Below are positions 35,266 through 43,588 of a DNA stretch of 64,000 nt, in pieces (the first letter of the stretch is position 1; each line of letters opens with the position of its first letter). The position numbers and the translations under genes were made by a program. Location: contig NZ_JACAPG010000011.1 of NCBI RefSeq assembly GCF_013385825.1, positions 70,950 to 134,949 on the forward strand, read 5' to 3'. Under the pieces are notes generated by a model. It had not been told where the DNA came from, ran no database searches, and saw nothing but the letters and a program-made list of their open reading frames with translations. The DNA is from Pseudomonas reactans. GTDB lineage: Bacteria > Pseudomonadota > Gammaproteobacteria > Pseudomonadales > Pseudomonadaceae.

Positions 35266-36222
35266 ATGCACATCTCTTCCGGCCGCTGGGTCTACGGTTT
35301 TCTCCTGACCCTGCTGACCGCGTTTCTCTGGGGCATCTTGCCGATCAAACTCAAGCAGGTGCTGCAGGTGATGGACCCGATCACCGTCACCTGGTTTCGC
35401 CTGATCGTGGCCGGAAGTTGCCTGTTTATCTACCTGGCGTTGACCAAACGCTTGCCCAGCCGCAAGGTATTGGGCCCCAAGGGCGGTTGGCTGGTGGGCA
35501 TGGCGGTGTGCGGCCTGGTGGGCAACTACGTGTTGTACCTGGTGGGCCTGAAAATGCTCAGTCCCGGCACCGCGCAACTGGTGGTGCAGATGGGGCCGAT
35601 TTTCTTGATGATCGCCAGTGTGTTTGTGTTCAAGGAGCGTTTCAGTCGCGGGCAGGTGCTCGGGTTATTCGTGTTGATTGCAGGCTTTGGGCTGTTCTTC
35701 AACCAGCGTCTGGAGGAGTTGCTGACGTCCCTTGGCGCCTATACCGCCGGCGTGCTGACCATCCTGCTTGCCACTTCAATCTGGGTGTTTTACGCCCTGG
35801 GCCAGAAGCAGTTGCTGACGGTGTGGAACTCGCTGCAAGTGATGATGGTGATCTACCTCACCTGCGCCTTGTTGCTCACGCCTTGGGCGCATCCCCTTGA
35901 GGCCTTGGACCTGAGCCCGCTGCAAGGCTGGCTGTTGCTGGCGTGCTGCATGAACACCCTGGTGGCCTACGGCGCTTTTGCCGAGGCGCTTGCCCATTGG
36001 GAAGCTTCGCGGGTCAGTGCGACCCTGGCGCTTACACCGCTGGTGACTTTCGTGGCGGTCGCCCTGTCAGCCTGGTTGTGGCCGGAATATGTGCAGGCCG
36101 AAGAGATCAACGCCCTGGGCTATGCCGGGGCGTTGGTGGTGGTGCTGGGTTCGGCGACCGTGGCGCTGGCGCCATCGTTGCTCGCCGGGCTCAAGGCCCG
36201 GCGGTTGCGCATGGCGTCCTAG
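35266..36222 (+). CDS. EamA-family DMT permease
   Basis: This 318-residue inner-membrane protein has about ten transmembrane helices in two EamA repeats ([29 protein letters not shown] at the start; [20 protein letters not shown] in the second half). DMT permeases of this branch export metabolites such as amino acids, but the substrate is not known. Its TAG stop overlaps the oppositely oriented TAG of fumC in the palindrome CTAG (36219-36222). Confidence 0.88.
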   Translation: MHISSGRWVYGFLLTLLTAFLWGILPIKLKQVLQVMDPITVTWFRLIVAGSCLFIYLALTKRLPSRKVLGPKGGWLVGMAVCGLVGNYVLYLVGLKMLSPGTAQLVVQMGPIFLMIASVFVFKERFSRGQVLGLFVLIAGFGLFFNQRLEELLTSLGAYTAGVLTILLATSIWVFYALGQKQLLTVWNSLQVMMVIYLTCALLLTPWAHPLEALDLSPLQGWLLLACCMNTLVAYGAFAEALAHWEASRVSATLALTPLVTFVAVALSAWLWPEYVQAEEINALGYAGALVVVLGSATVALAPSLLAGLKARRLRMAS

Positions 36223-37601
36223 GCGCCGAGCATGTCCTGCGGGCGAACCCACTGGTCGAACTCCGCGTCGGTGAGGTAGCCCAGGTCCAGCGCAGCCTCC
36301 CTTAGCGTCAACCCTTCGGCGTAGGCCTTCTTGGCGATTTCCGCCGACTTGTCGTAGCCGATGTGCGGGTTGAGCGCGGTCACCAGCATCAGCCCGCGCT
36401 CCAAGTGCTCGGCCATTTGCACGGGGTCTGGTTCAAGCCCGGCCACACAGTGTTCCTGGAAGTTGTTGCAGCCGTCGGCCAGCAGGCGGATGGATTCCAG
36501 CAGGTTGTGGATGATCACCGGCTTGTACACGTTCAACTGCAAGTGCCCCTGGCTGGCGGCGATGCCGATGGTCACGTCATTGCCCAGCACCTGGCAGGCC
36601 AGCATCGACAGCGCTTCGCATTGCGTCGGGTTGACCTTGCCCGGCATGATCGAACTGCCGGGCTCATTGGCAGGCAACTTCACCTCGGCCAACCCGGTGC
36701 GCGGGCCGGAGCCCAGCAGGCGCAGGTCATTGGCGATTTTCATCAGGGCCACGGCCAGGGTTTTCAGCGCGCCGTGTAGCGTCACCAATGGCTCATGGCC
36801 GGAAAGGGCGGCGAATTTGTTCGGCGCGGTGACGAACGGCAAGCCCGACAACGCCGCCAGCTCGGAGGCAATCGCCTCGCCAAAACCGTGGGGCGCATTC
36901 AGCCCGGTGCCGACGGCGGTACCGCCCTGAGCCAACTCGCACACGGCGGGCAGTGCGGCGCGAACGGCGCGTTCGGCGTAATCAAGCTGGGCGATGAACG
37001 CCGAAAGCTCCTGGCCGAAGGTGATCGGCGTGGCATCCATCATATGAGTGCGGCCGGTCTTAACCAGCTTCATGTGCTTGGCTGCTTGTTCAGCCAGGCC
37101 GCCGGAAAGCGTGGCAATCGCCGGCAACAGACGCTGATGCACGGCCTGCACTGCTGCGATGCTCATGGCGGTGGGGAAGCAGTCATTGGAACTCTGGGAG
37201 CGGTTCACGTGATCGTTGGGGTGCACCGGGCTCTTGCCGCCGCGCTTGTTACCCGCCAGTTCATTGGCGCGGCCGGCGATCACTTCGTTGGCGTTCATGT
37301 TGCTCTGGGTGCCGCTGCCGGTCTGCCACACCACTAGGGGAAATTGGTCGTCATGTTGCCCTGCGAGCACCTCGTCGGCGGCCTGTTCGATCAAGCGGGC
37401 GATGTCGGCGGGCAAGTCGCCATTACGGTCATTGACTCGTGCTGCGGCCTTCTTGACCAGGGCCAGGGCGTGCAATACCGCCAGCGGCATACGCTGTTCG
37501 CCAATGGCGAAGTTAACCAGCGAACGTTGGGTCTGGGCGCCCCAGTAAGCGTCATCCGGGACGTGAACTTCTCCCAGGCTGTCGGTTTCGATACGGCTCA
37601 T
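36219..37601 (-). CDS. fumC: Class II fumarate hydratase
   Basis: This 460-residue, cluster-free fumarase catalyses fumarate to L-malate in the TCA cycle. The signature [12 protein letters not shown] (GSSxMPxKxN) with its catalytic loop Ser is present. N-terminal motifs include [15 protein letters not shown] and [10 protein letters not shown]. The start at 37601 is preceded by AAGGAGTGTGCCCG. By position next to DUF2059 and bolA it corresponds to the fumC copy found in that place in PAO1. Pseudomonads regulate the oxidant-resistant fumC by iron, but no Fur box was assigned here. Confidence 0.95.
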   Translation of the reverse strand: MSRIETDSLGEVHVPDDAYWGAQTQRSLVNFAIGEQRMPLAVLHALALVKKAAARVNDRNGDLPADIARLIEQAADEVLAGQHDDQFPLVVWQTGSGTQSNMNANEVIAGRANELAGNKRGGKSPVHPNDHVNRSQSSNDCFPTAMSIAAVQAVHQRLLPAIATLSGGLAEQAAKHMKLVKTGRTHMMDATPITFGQELSAFIAQLDYAERAVRAALPAVCELAQGGTAVGTGLNAPHGFGEAIASELAALSGLPFVTAPNKFAALSGHEPLVTLHGALKTLAVALMKIANDLRLLGSGPRTGLAEVKLPANEPGSSIMPGKVNPTQCEALSMLACQVLGNDVTIGIAASQGHLQLNVYKPVIIHNLLESIRLLADGCNNFQEHCVAGLEPDPVQMAEHLERGLMLVTALNPHIGYDKSAEIAKKAYAEGLTLREAALDLGYLTDAEFDQWVRPQDMLGA

Positions 37602-37794
37602 CGGGCACACTCCTTCAGGTCTGTTTGCGCAGTTTAGGCCGTGTTCGGCCTAGTGGGTTCCCTAAAAGACTTTTCATCGGGTTCATCCCTCGAGAATCCT
37701 TGTCCTACATGGCTTGGGGTTGAGCCATAAGGTTTTTTAGGCGCAGAATGGGCGCCCTTGGGGTCTGACCTCGCCTGCTAGAAAAGGAAACTCG

Positions 37795-38313
37795 ATGACT
37801 CGTCTTCGTGCCATCTGTACCGCGGTTGCTTTGGTTTGCGCCAGCGGCCAGGTTCTTGCCGATACCGCCAGCCACAACGCCAGTGCCGAAGCCTTCCTTA
37901 CCCTGGCCCATGCCGACAAGCTGGGTACCCCGGTGTACATGCAAGTGCAGCAAATGTTCGCCCAGCGTTTTGAACAAACCAAGGCGCCTGCCGCCAAGCA
38001 GTCCGTCCTGGACAGCTACCAGGCCAAGGCCAACGCCGCCCTGGACCAGGCCATCGGCTGGCCAAAGCTGAAACCTGACATGGTCAAGCTCTACACCACC
38101 AACTTCAGCGAGTCCGAGCTCAAGGACCTGGTTGCCTTCTACCAGTCGCCACTGGGCAAGAAAGTCCTGGAAAAAATGCCGCAGCTGACCCAGCAATCGG
38201 CCCAGATGACCCAGGCCAAGCTGGAAAGCGCCGTGCCGGTAGTCAACAAGCTGCTGGAAGACATGACCAACGAGCTGTCGCCTAAAGCCGCCGCTCCGGC
38301 CAAGAAGAAGTAA
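37795..38313 (+). CDS. Periplasmic DUF2059 protein
   Basis: This 172-residue protein has a signal peptide (MTRLRAICTAVALVCASGQVLA) and the DUF2059 region LYTTNFSESELKDLVAFYQS followed by GKKVLEKMPQL, a helical motif typical of these secreted proteins of unknown role. A Lys-rich tail (APAKKK) ends it. It starts about 190 bases from the divergent fumC start and precedes bolA by 12 bases, so it may be co-transcribed with bolA. Confidence 0.88.
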   Translation: MTRLRAICTAVALVCASGQVLADTASHNASAEAFLTLAHADKLGTPVYMQVQQMFAQRFEQTKAPAAKQSVLDSYQAKANAALDQAIGWPKLKPDMVKLYTTNFSESELKDLVAFYQSPLGKKVLEKMPQLTQQSAQMTQAKLESAVPVVNKLLEDMTNELSPKAAAPAKKK

Positions 38314-38325
38314 GCAGGAATGACC

Positions 38326-38613
38326 ATGCAACAGCGTATCGAAACGGCGCTTGCCGTCCTGGGCACCGACCACTTGAGCGTGCTGGACGAAAGCCATATG
38401 CACAGCCGTGGGTTGCAGACCCACTTCAAGGCCGTGCTGGTCAGCCCGCAGTTCGAGGGGCTCAACCGCGTCAAGCGCCATCAGAAGGTCTACGCCACCC
38501 TGGGTGACCTGATGAGCGAGTTTCATGCGCTGGCGCTGCATACCTACACGCCTGAGGAATGGGCGAAAATCGACGCAGCCCCGGCTTCGCCGACCTGCGC
38601 CGGCGGGCGTTGA
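38326..38613 (+). CDS. bolA: BolA-family protein
   Basis: This 95-residue protein has the BolA fold motif SRGLQTHFKAVLVSPQFEGL followed by RVKRHQKVYATLGDLM, the class I BolA helix-turn-strand with the invariant His. BolA partners monothiol glutaredoxins in iron-sulfur and stress physiology and acts as a regulator of morphology and biofilm. Two ATGs are possible (38320 and 38326); AGGA fits the second at 7 bases spacing. It is followed by a GC-rich hairpin. Confidence 0.9.
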   Translation: MQQRIETALAVLGTDHLSVLDESHMHSRGLQTHFKAVLVSPQFEGLNRVKRHQKVYATLGDLMSEFHALALHTYTPEEWAKIDAAPASPTCAGGR

Positions 38614-38626
38614 GTCTTGCTTGAAG

Positions 38627-38657
38627 CCTGCGGGCGCGTGTTGTCTGTGCCCGCAGG
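38627..38657 (+). terminator. GC-rich hairpin after bolA
   Basis: CCTGCGGGC and GCCCGCAGG form a 9-bp stem with a 13-base loop 14 bases after the bolA stop. A T-poor tail makes termination only probable. Confidence 0.6.
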
Positions 38658-38768
38658 TGTCCCCTTTCCGAACGTGTATTTGGATACATAAAACCCTTCG
38701 CAATACCGCCTCTGCAGAGAAGGCCCGCCTTAGACTTTTTTGACCTTAGCCAATCAGGTCACTCGTTC

Positions 38769-41474
38769 ATGTCGACTTCTTTGCATCGAAATACACCCTC
38801 TTTGAAAGCTGTTGATCCTCGCGGGCTGACAGTCCGTACCGTTGAATATCACCGCGTGAACGTGACAGACACCCCGCGAGCGCGGGTTACGCGTCAGGTT
38901 TACGGGGCCAGTGGTTTTTTGCTTGAACAGTGGGACCCGCGTCAATTCGCACGCGGTACTTCCGGTGTGGCGTCGCGCTCAAGTGTTTACAGCCTGTCGG
39001 GCGAGGCCGTGCGCACCGAGAGCGCCGACGCGGGCTGGCGCCTGGTTTTGCGCGGTGAAGCGGGGCAGCAGTTGCATACCTGGGATTCGCGCGTGGCGTA
39101 TCAGGAGTATCATTACGACCGTTCGCTACGGCCAGTGGCGGTGTTTGAGCAGGCCGCACAGGAGCCGCGACCTCGTTGTGTCGAGCGCCTCACCTATGCG
39201 GCGGCGGTGCCCGCTGAGACAGCCGGCAACCGCTGTGGTCGGCTGATTCGTCATGCCGACCCGGCCGGCGTTCTGCGGATGGATGAGTATGGTGTCGGCG
39301 GGAGCGTCATCCAGCAGACGCGACAATTTCGCGCGGACACGTCGCCTGGCGACTGGCCATCGAGTGATGAGGAACACGTCGGGCAGTTGGAGCCCCAAGC
39401 CCATACCACGCGGTGGCGCTACGATGCCGTGGGAGCGCTGCTGGAGCAGACGGATGCCAAAGGCAATCGTCAGCATCGGCGTTACGGAATGCAAGGCCGG
39501 CTGAAGGAGGTTGCGCTGACCCTCAAGGAGGGGACGCGCAAAGTGTTGATGGACCAGCGTGTGTACAACGCCAACGGGCAAGTGGAGTCAGAGCGGGCGG
39601 GCAATGAAGTGACGAAGGTCGCGAAATACGCCGCTGAGGATAACCGCTTGCTGCAATTGACGGTGTACCGCAAGGGCCAGGCTGCGACGCCCTTGCAGGA
39701 TCTGGTGTACGCGTACGACCCGGTGGGCAACATCCTCAGCCTGCGCGACCTGGCTCAGCCGACACAATGGCACAGCAACACCCTCATCAATGCGTTCAGC
39801 AATTACCAGTACGACAGCCTGTATCAATTGATCCAGGCCAGCGGTCGGGAAAATGCCGGCAACAGCGGTGCTCAAGCCTACCCGGGGCAGGTGAGGTTCG
39901 GTGCCACCGACCGTGGGCTCTGGCGCAATTACACCCAGCAGTATACCTACGATGAAAGTGGCAACTTGACGCGTCTGAGCCACCTACCGAGCAGCGGAAC
40001 AGGCTATACCCGGGACATGGGTGTGGCTGCGGGAAGCAATCGTGCCGTGTCCGTTATCGAAGGCGCCTCCGGCCAATGGGCGACGCTGTTTGATGCCAAC
40101 GGTAATCAACAAGCGCTGGGCAGCCAGCAGCTTGGTTGGAATGTACGCAACCAACTGAGCCACGCGACCCAGGTGCCGCGTGCGCAGGGTACCCCTGATG
40201 TGGAAAGCTATATTTACGACGGCCAGGGCCAACGGGCAATCAAGGTCAGAAGCCAGGAGATCGGTGGGAAGCCCCATACCCAGCGCACCTTTTACTTGCC
40301 GGGTGTGCAACTGCATCAACACAAGGGCAAACGCTACAATCTGCTGGACATTGAAACGGGCGGCGGGCAGGTTACGGTGGTGCAGTGGGAAGTCGGGCGT
40401 CCCAGTGAAATGAGCGCCGAGCAGTTGCAGTTCAGCCTCCTCGATCACCTCAACAGCAGTTCATTGGAGTTGGACGAGCAGGCTCGGCTGTTGAGCCAGG
40501 AGTATTACTACCCTTACGGTGCAACAGCCTGGTGGGCTTCCAACGGTACCCTGGCAGCCGACTATAAGTTACGCCGTTACTCGGGCAAGGAACGCGATGC
40601 GACGGGGTTGTACTACTACGGATCCCGCTATTACGCGCCGTGGTTGCAACGCTGGGTCAGCCCGGACCCCATGGGCGATGTGGACGGTTTGAATCTGTAT
40701 ACGATGGCCCTGGGCAACCCCTTGCGATTCAGCGACGCCGATGGCACGCAAGCGTCGTTTGGCGAACAATTTCAACCCAGTCGAGGCGATATCATTTTCG
40801 GTAAGGGGAGTACCGTGACTAGCTACCGCAGCTTCTGGTCAAAGTTGACGGCACGTGGGGACGCAATGGTCACCTATTTCGGGGTTGAAGAAATGGGGGC
40901 GGCGATGGCGAGGTTGAAAAAAACACTCCCCCCCGTATACGTTCAGTACGGGAAGGGCAGGCTCACCGACGATGAGTTTGAGCAACAACTCCAGGTGCAT
41001 GGCGCACCAATTGCACAGCAGTTCTATGACGCCATTAAGTCGAAGTATGCGGGCTGTACGTCGACCGCGGCCAACCGAGAGTTCGCGAAGAAATTCGTGA
41101 GTGACTATTCTTCTGGTACCTATTCGTTCGAGGAAACCCTTTTAGACTATGGCATGAGCTTGAGTAATTTCGAGCGTAAGCTGGTCAGCCGAGCCAGTAA
41201 GTCAGCTCTGAAGACTCTGACGGACCCTCAGAGTATTCGCCAGGTGCATTTCGCTCTTGATCATCTGGACATGGCCGGAGTGATCAATAAGACCGAGACC
41301 TCTTTCGCCGGTTCGGAGCTGCGCTGGCTTTATCGGCATCGATCGCGCGTGCCAGGCCATGTGACGTTCTATCGCCAGCGACAACAGGTTGAAGCTCCTT
41401 GGAAGTCCAACCCGACCCTTTGGCGTCGCTATAAACCTTACAGCTCGAGGGGGGCAGTGCGGGCCACACGCTGA
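38769..41474 (+). CDS. TccC-type RHS-repeat toxin-complex C protein with unassigned C-terminal domain
   Basis: This 901-residue protein begins MSTSLHRNTPSLKAVDPRGL, the characteristic TccC/Tc-C start. It carries multiple YD/RHS-type repeats (ALLEQTDAKGNRQHRRYGM and similar). The RHS core ends with YYYGSRYYAPWLQRWVSPDP, then MGDVDGLNLYTMALGNPLRF (about residues 630-655). In Tc toxins this shell holds and releases the toxic C-terminal domain after autoproteolysis. Residues about 660-901 are the variable C-terminus, with motifs HFALDHLDMAGVINK and SELRWLYRHR and a basic tail; I cannot name its activity. No partner B gene is intact nearby. Confidence 0.88.
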   Translation: MSTSLHRNTPSLKAVDPRGLTVRTVEYHRVNVTDTPRARVTRQVYGASGFLLEQWDPRQFARGTSGVASRSSVYSLSGEAVRTESADAGWRLVLRGEAGQQLHTWDSRVAYQEYHYDRSLRPVAVFEQAAQEPRPRCVERLTYAAAVPAETAGNRCGRLIRHADPAGVLRMDEYGVGGSVIQQTRQFRADTSPGDWPSSDEEHVGQLEPQAHTTRWRYDAVGALLEQTDAKGNRQHRRYGMQGRLKEVALTLKEGTRKVLMDQRVYNANGQVESERAGNEVTKVAKYAAEDNRLLQLTVYRKGQAATPLQDLVYAYDPVGNILSLRDLAQPTQWHSNTLINAFSNYQYDSLYQLIQASGRENAGNSGAQAYPGQVRFGATDRGLWRNYTQQYTYDESGNLTRLSHLPSSGTGYTRDMGVAAGSNRAVSVIEGASGQWATLFDANGNQQALGSQQLGWNVRNQLSHATQVPRAQGTPDVESYIYDGQGQRAIKVRSQEIGGKPHTQRTFYLPGVQLHQHKGKRYNLLDIETGGGQVTVVQWEVGRPSEMSAEQLQFSLLDHLNSSSLELDEQARLLSQEYYYPYGATAWWASNGTLAADYKLRRYSGKERDATGLYYYGSRYYAPWLQRWVSPDPMGDVDGLNLYTMALGNPLRFSDADGTQASFGEQFQPSRGDIIFGKGSTVTSYRSFWSKLTARGDAMVTYFGVEEMGAAMARLKKTLPPVYVQYGKGRLTDDEFEQQLQVHGAPIAQQFYDAIKSKYAGCTSTAANREFAKKFVSDYSSGTYSFEETLLDYGMSLSNFERKLVSRASKSALKTLTDPQSIRQVHFALDHLDMAGVINKTETSFAGSELRWLYRHRSRVPGHVTFYRQRQQVEAPWKSNPTLWRRYKPYSSRGAVRATR

Positions 41475-41488
41475 CTGAACGGATCAGA

Positions 41489-41518
41489 GTGGCCGCCTCG
41501 CAACGGTGAGGCGGCCAC
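41489..41518. terminator. Hairpin between convergent TccC and Tc A/B remnants
   Basis: GTGGCCGCCTC and GAGGCGGCCAC form a perfect 11-bp stem with an 8-base loop, between the convergent stops. No T-run is visible, so it may act mainly as an RNA 3' end structure. Confidence 0.65.
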
Positions 41519-41531
41519 GGTGGCCCAGGCT

Positions 41532-43552
41532 TTACTGTTCAGTCAATGGGGTATTGGGAGAGCTCCCCTGCGTGTCGTTTTCATCCTCGCTGACGGTGTA
41601 CCAGGCCCAGTAGGTGGTTTGTCGCATTGCGGCCCTGGCAGTGAGGGTTAGGGTGGGCCTCCCCAAGGCGTCATAAAACTGTTTATCGCTGTGCCAGAAC
41701 TGGCGCAATGACTCTCCGTGGATATAACGATGAGCGTTGGCGTAATAGGGGCGATAAATCCGAATGGTCCAGCCTTTGGCGCTGTATTCGTTGTGCTCGT
41801 TGACACACCAGCGCGGGTCGGCCTGAACCTGTTGGATGGCGCCGTCCTTGGCCACCAGGTCACCGCTGTCCGCCACGGAGCAGGCGAGTCCAGGCTCGGT
41901 TTTTTGTTTGCTTTGCAACGTGCGCCCAACGCCATCCCAGCAGGTCAGGGTCATCTGGATAAGTTGCTCCCCATCCTCGTTGTAGCGGTCGGCGCTCAAC
42001 CTGAGGCTGTGGGCGGGCTCCCGTGGGGCCTTAGCGATCAAGTCAGACAAGGCTTTCTCACTCGTACTCAGCAGCGCTGGGTTTTTTTTCAAGCGCAGCC
42101 TGGCGGTGGCGCGTATGTAGCCGTCGGGCAATAGATAGCCACTATTAACCCAGGCTGCCTGTCGGTCTGCCGTGTCGATGCAGCCCATCCAACTGAACGG
42201 GTCGTGAAGCCAGGCACTGGCAACCTTGCCGAGGAGTGCCGCGGGTGCCTGAATGACGCTGTCGACACTTAAATCCTCCGGTCGTTGATACGCCGACAAA
42301 GGCCCAAAACCGACAGTCTTGCCTGACTCGTGCCCTTGGAGGGTGGTGGCGAGCAATCGCCCGAATGCGTCGTACAAGGCTTGCTCGACTGTGCCGTTTG
42401 AGTCGGTGATTTTGACCGGCTGGAGCAGGCGGTAGTCATGCTCGGCCTGCGTGACGCAGTCGTCAGGGTGTTTGACCTGAATGACCTGGCACCAGTACCC
42501 AGGAACAGTGTCGGAACGGAACGACTATCGACCACGGCGACGGTCTGCGTGATGCTGTAAAGTTGCGCCGACGTGAGCGTGTTGATACTACGGGGGACGC
42601 AGTAGTCTTCCACGCCCGTGTGTGGAAGGCTCCAGGTGCCATCCAGTTTTTTATAGGAAAAGCACAAGCGAAACTTCACGAACTGGCTGCTCAACCACTC
42701 AGCCTGGCGTTGTTTTTCGTCGTCGTCCTCCTCCCCGTTATCACCCTTGCCGTTTTCCGCTGGCTCGAATGAGTTGTAGGGCGAAGGCTTGACGCACTCG
42801 GCCCAAACAATAAATAGCCGGTTATTGAACAGGACCGGACGAATACTGTGGTCGGGCGTATCGGCGGAGAACGTCAGGTGGATTTGTTTCCAGTCAGTCC
42901 ACGCCAGTGGCGCAGGCGTCTTAGGTGTGACGGTGGAGCGTTTGGACAGGTCCAGCGAGCGCCAATAATAGAGGTTGTCAGTGGCCGACTTGCCGACGAG
43001 ATAATAAGTGCTGGTGGCCAGCTGTGAGTCATCACCGTCAATATAGCCATTGAGCGTACGAATACTGGCGATCCCTTCGAACCGTGACAGATAGCCTTGT
43101 ATGGCGTTTTGCACAGTGCTGGGTTGCATCCGATGCTGGTTGAGCTCGTTTTCCAGTTGCGCAAAGCTCTCACTCTTGTCCTCACGCAGTGTGGGGTCGA
43201 GGAAATTTTGCGGGTGATAGCGCAGTTGCTGGCTGGCGCTCCACAGGGGGTAAGTGTGCAGGGACTCCTGCCAGGCCAGGCTTTCGTGGGGCAACATGCC
43301 CTGGGTCTCATAACCCGGTTCGAGGCCTGAGCGGATCCGGTTGATGTAGTGCTGCAGACTGGTGATCGCACTGGCGACCGGGCTGGTCGGTACAGCCTGG
43401 CTGACCTGTACGTCCAGGAGCCAGTAGTCGTACAGGTCGTTGGGGGGGCGTAGCGAGTCTTTAAGGTCAGCATCGATGCAGTGAGCCAGATAATAGCCGA
43501 GCATTGCGTCACGGCAGGCTTCATTGAGCTGATGGTCGAGGGTCTCAGACAT
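41532..43552 (-). pseudogene. Tc toxin A-subunit (TcaB-type) start fused to TcB C-terminal remnant
   Basis: The 5' part (43552 to about 42530) reads as a Tc A-subunit second half (YYLAHCIDADLKDSLRPPND, LHTYPLWSASQQLRY, YWRSLDLSKRS). The 3' part, in another frame (about 42530 to 41532), reads as the end of a TcB/SpvB-type protein (CVTQAEHDYRLLQPVKITDS, ALYDAFGRLLATTLQGHE). The frame moves at about 42490-42530, consistent with a deletion joining tcaB to tcaC; a TAG stop blocks the TcB frame just upstream. The start is ATG 43552 after AAGGA; 43558 is possible. Pore and TcB-binding regions are absent. Confidence 0.75.
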
Positions 43553-43588
43553 GGTCATTCCTTGAGTCTGGCGGTTGAGGGTGCGCCG

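Noticed and set aside
38769..41474. Assignment of the TccC C-terminus as an ADP-ribosyltransferase by analogy with TccC3/TccC5
   Set aside because: I cannot see the R-S-E type motifs expected, so the activity is left open.
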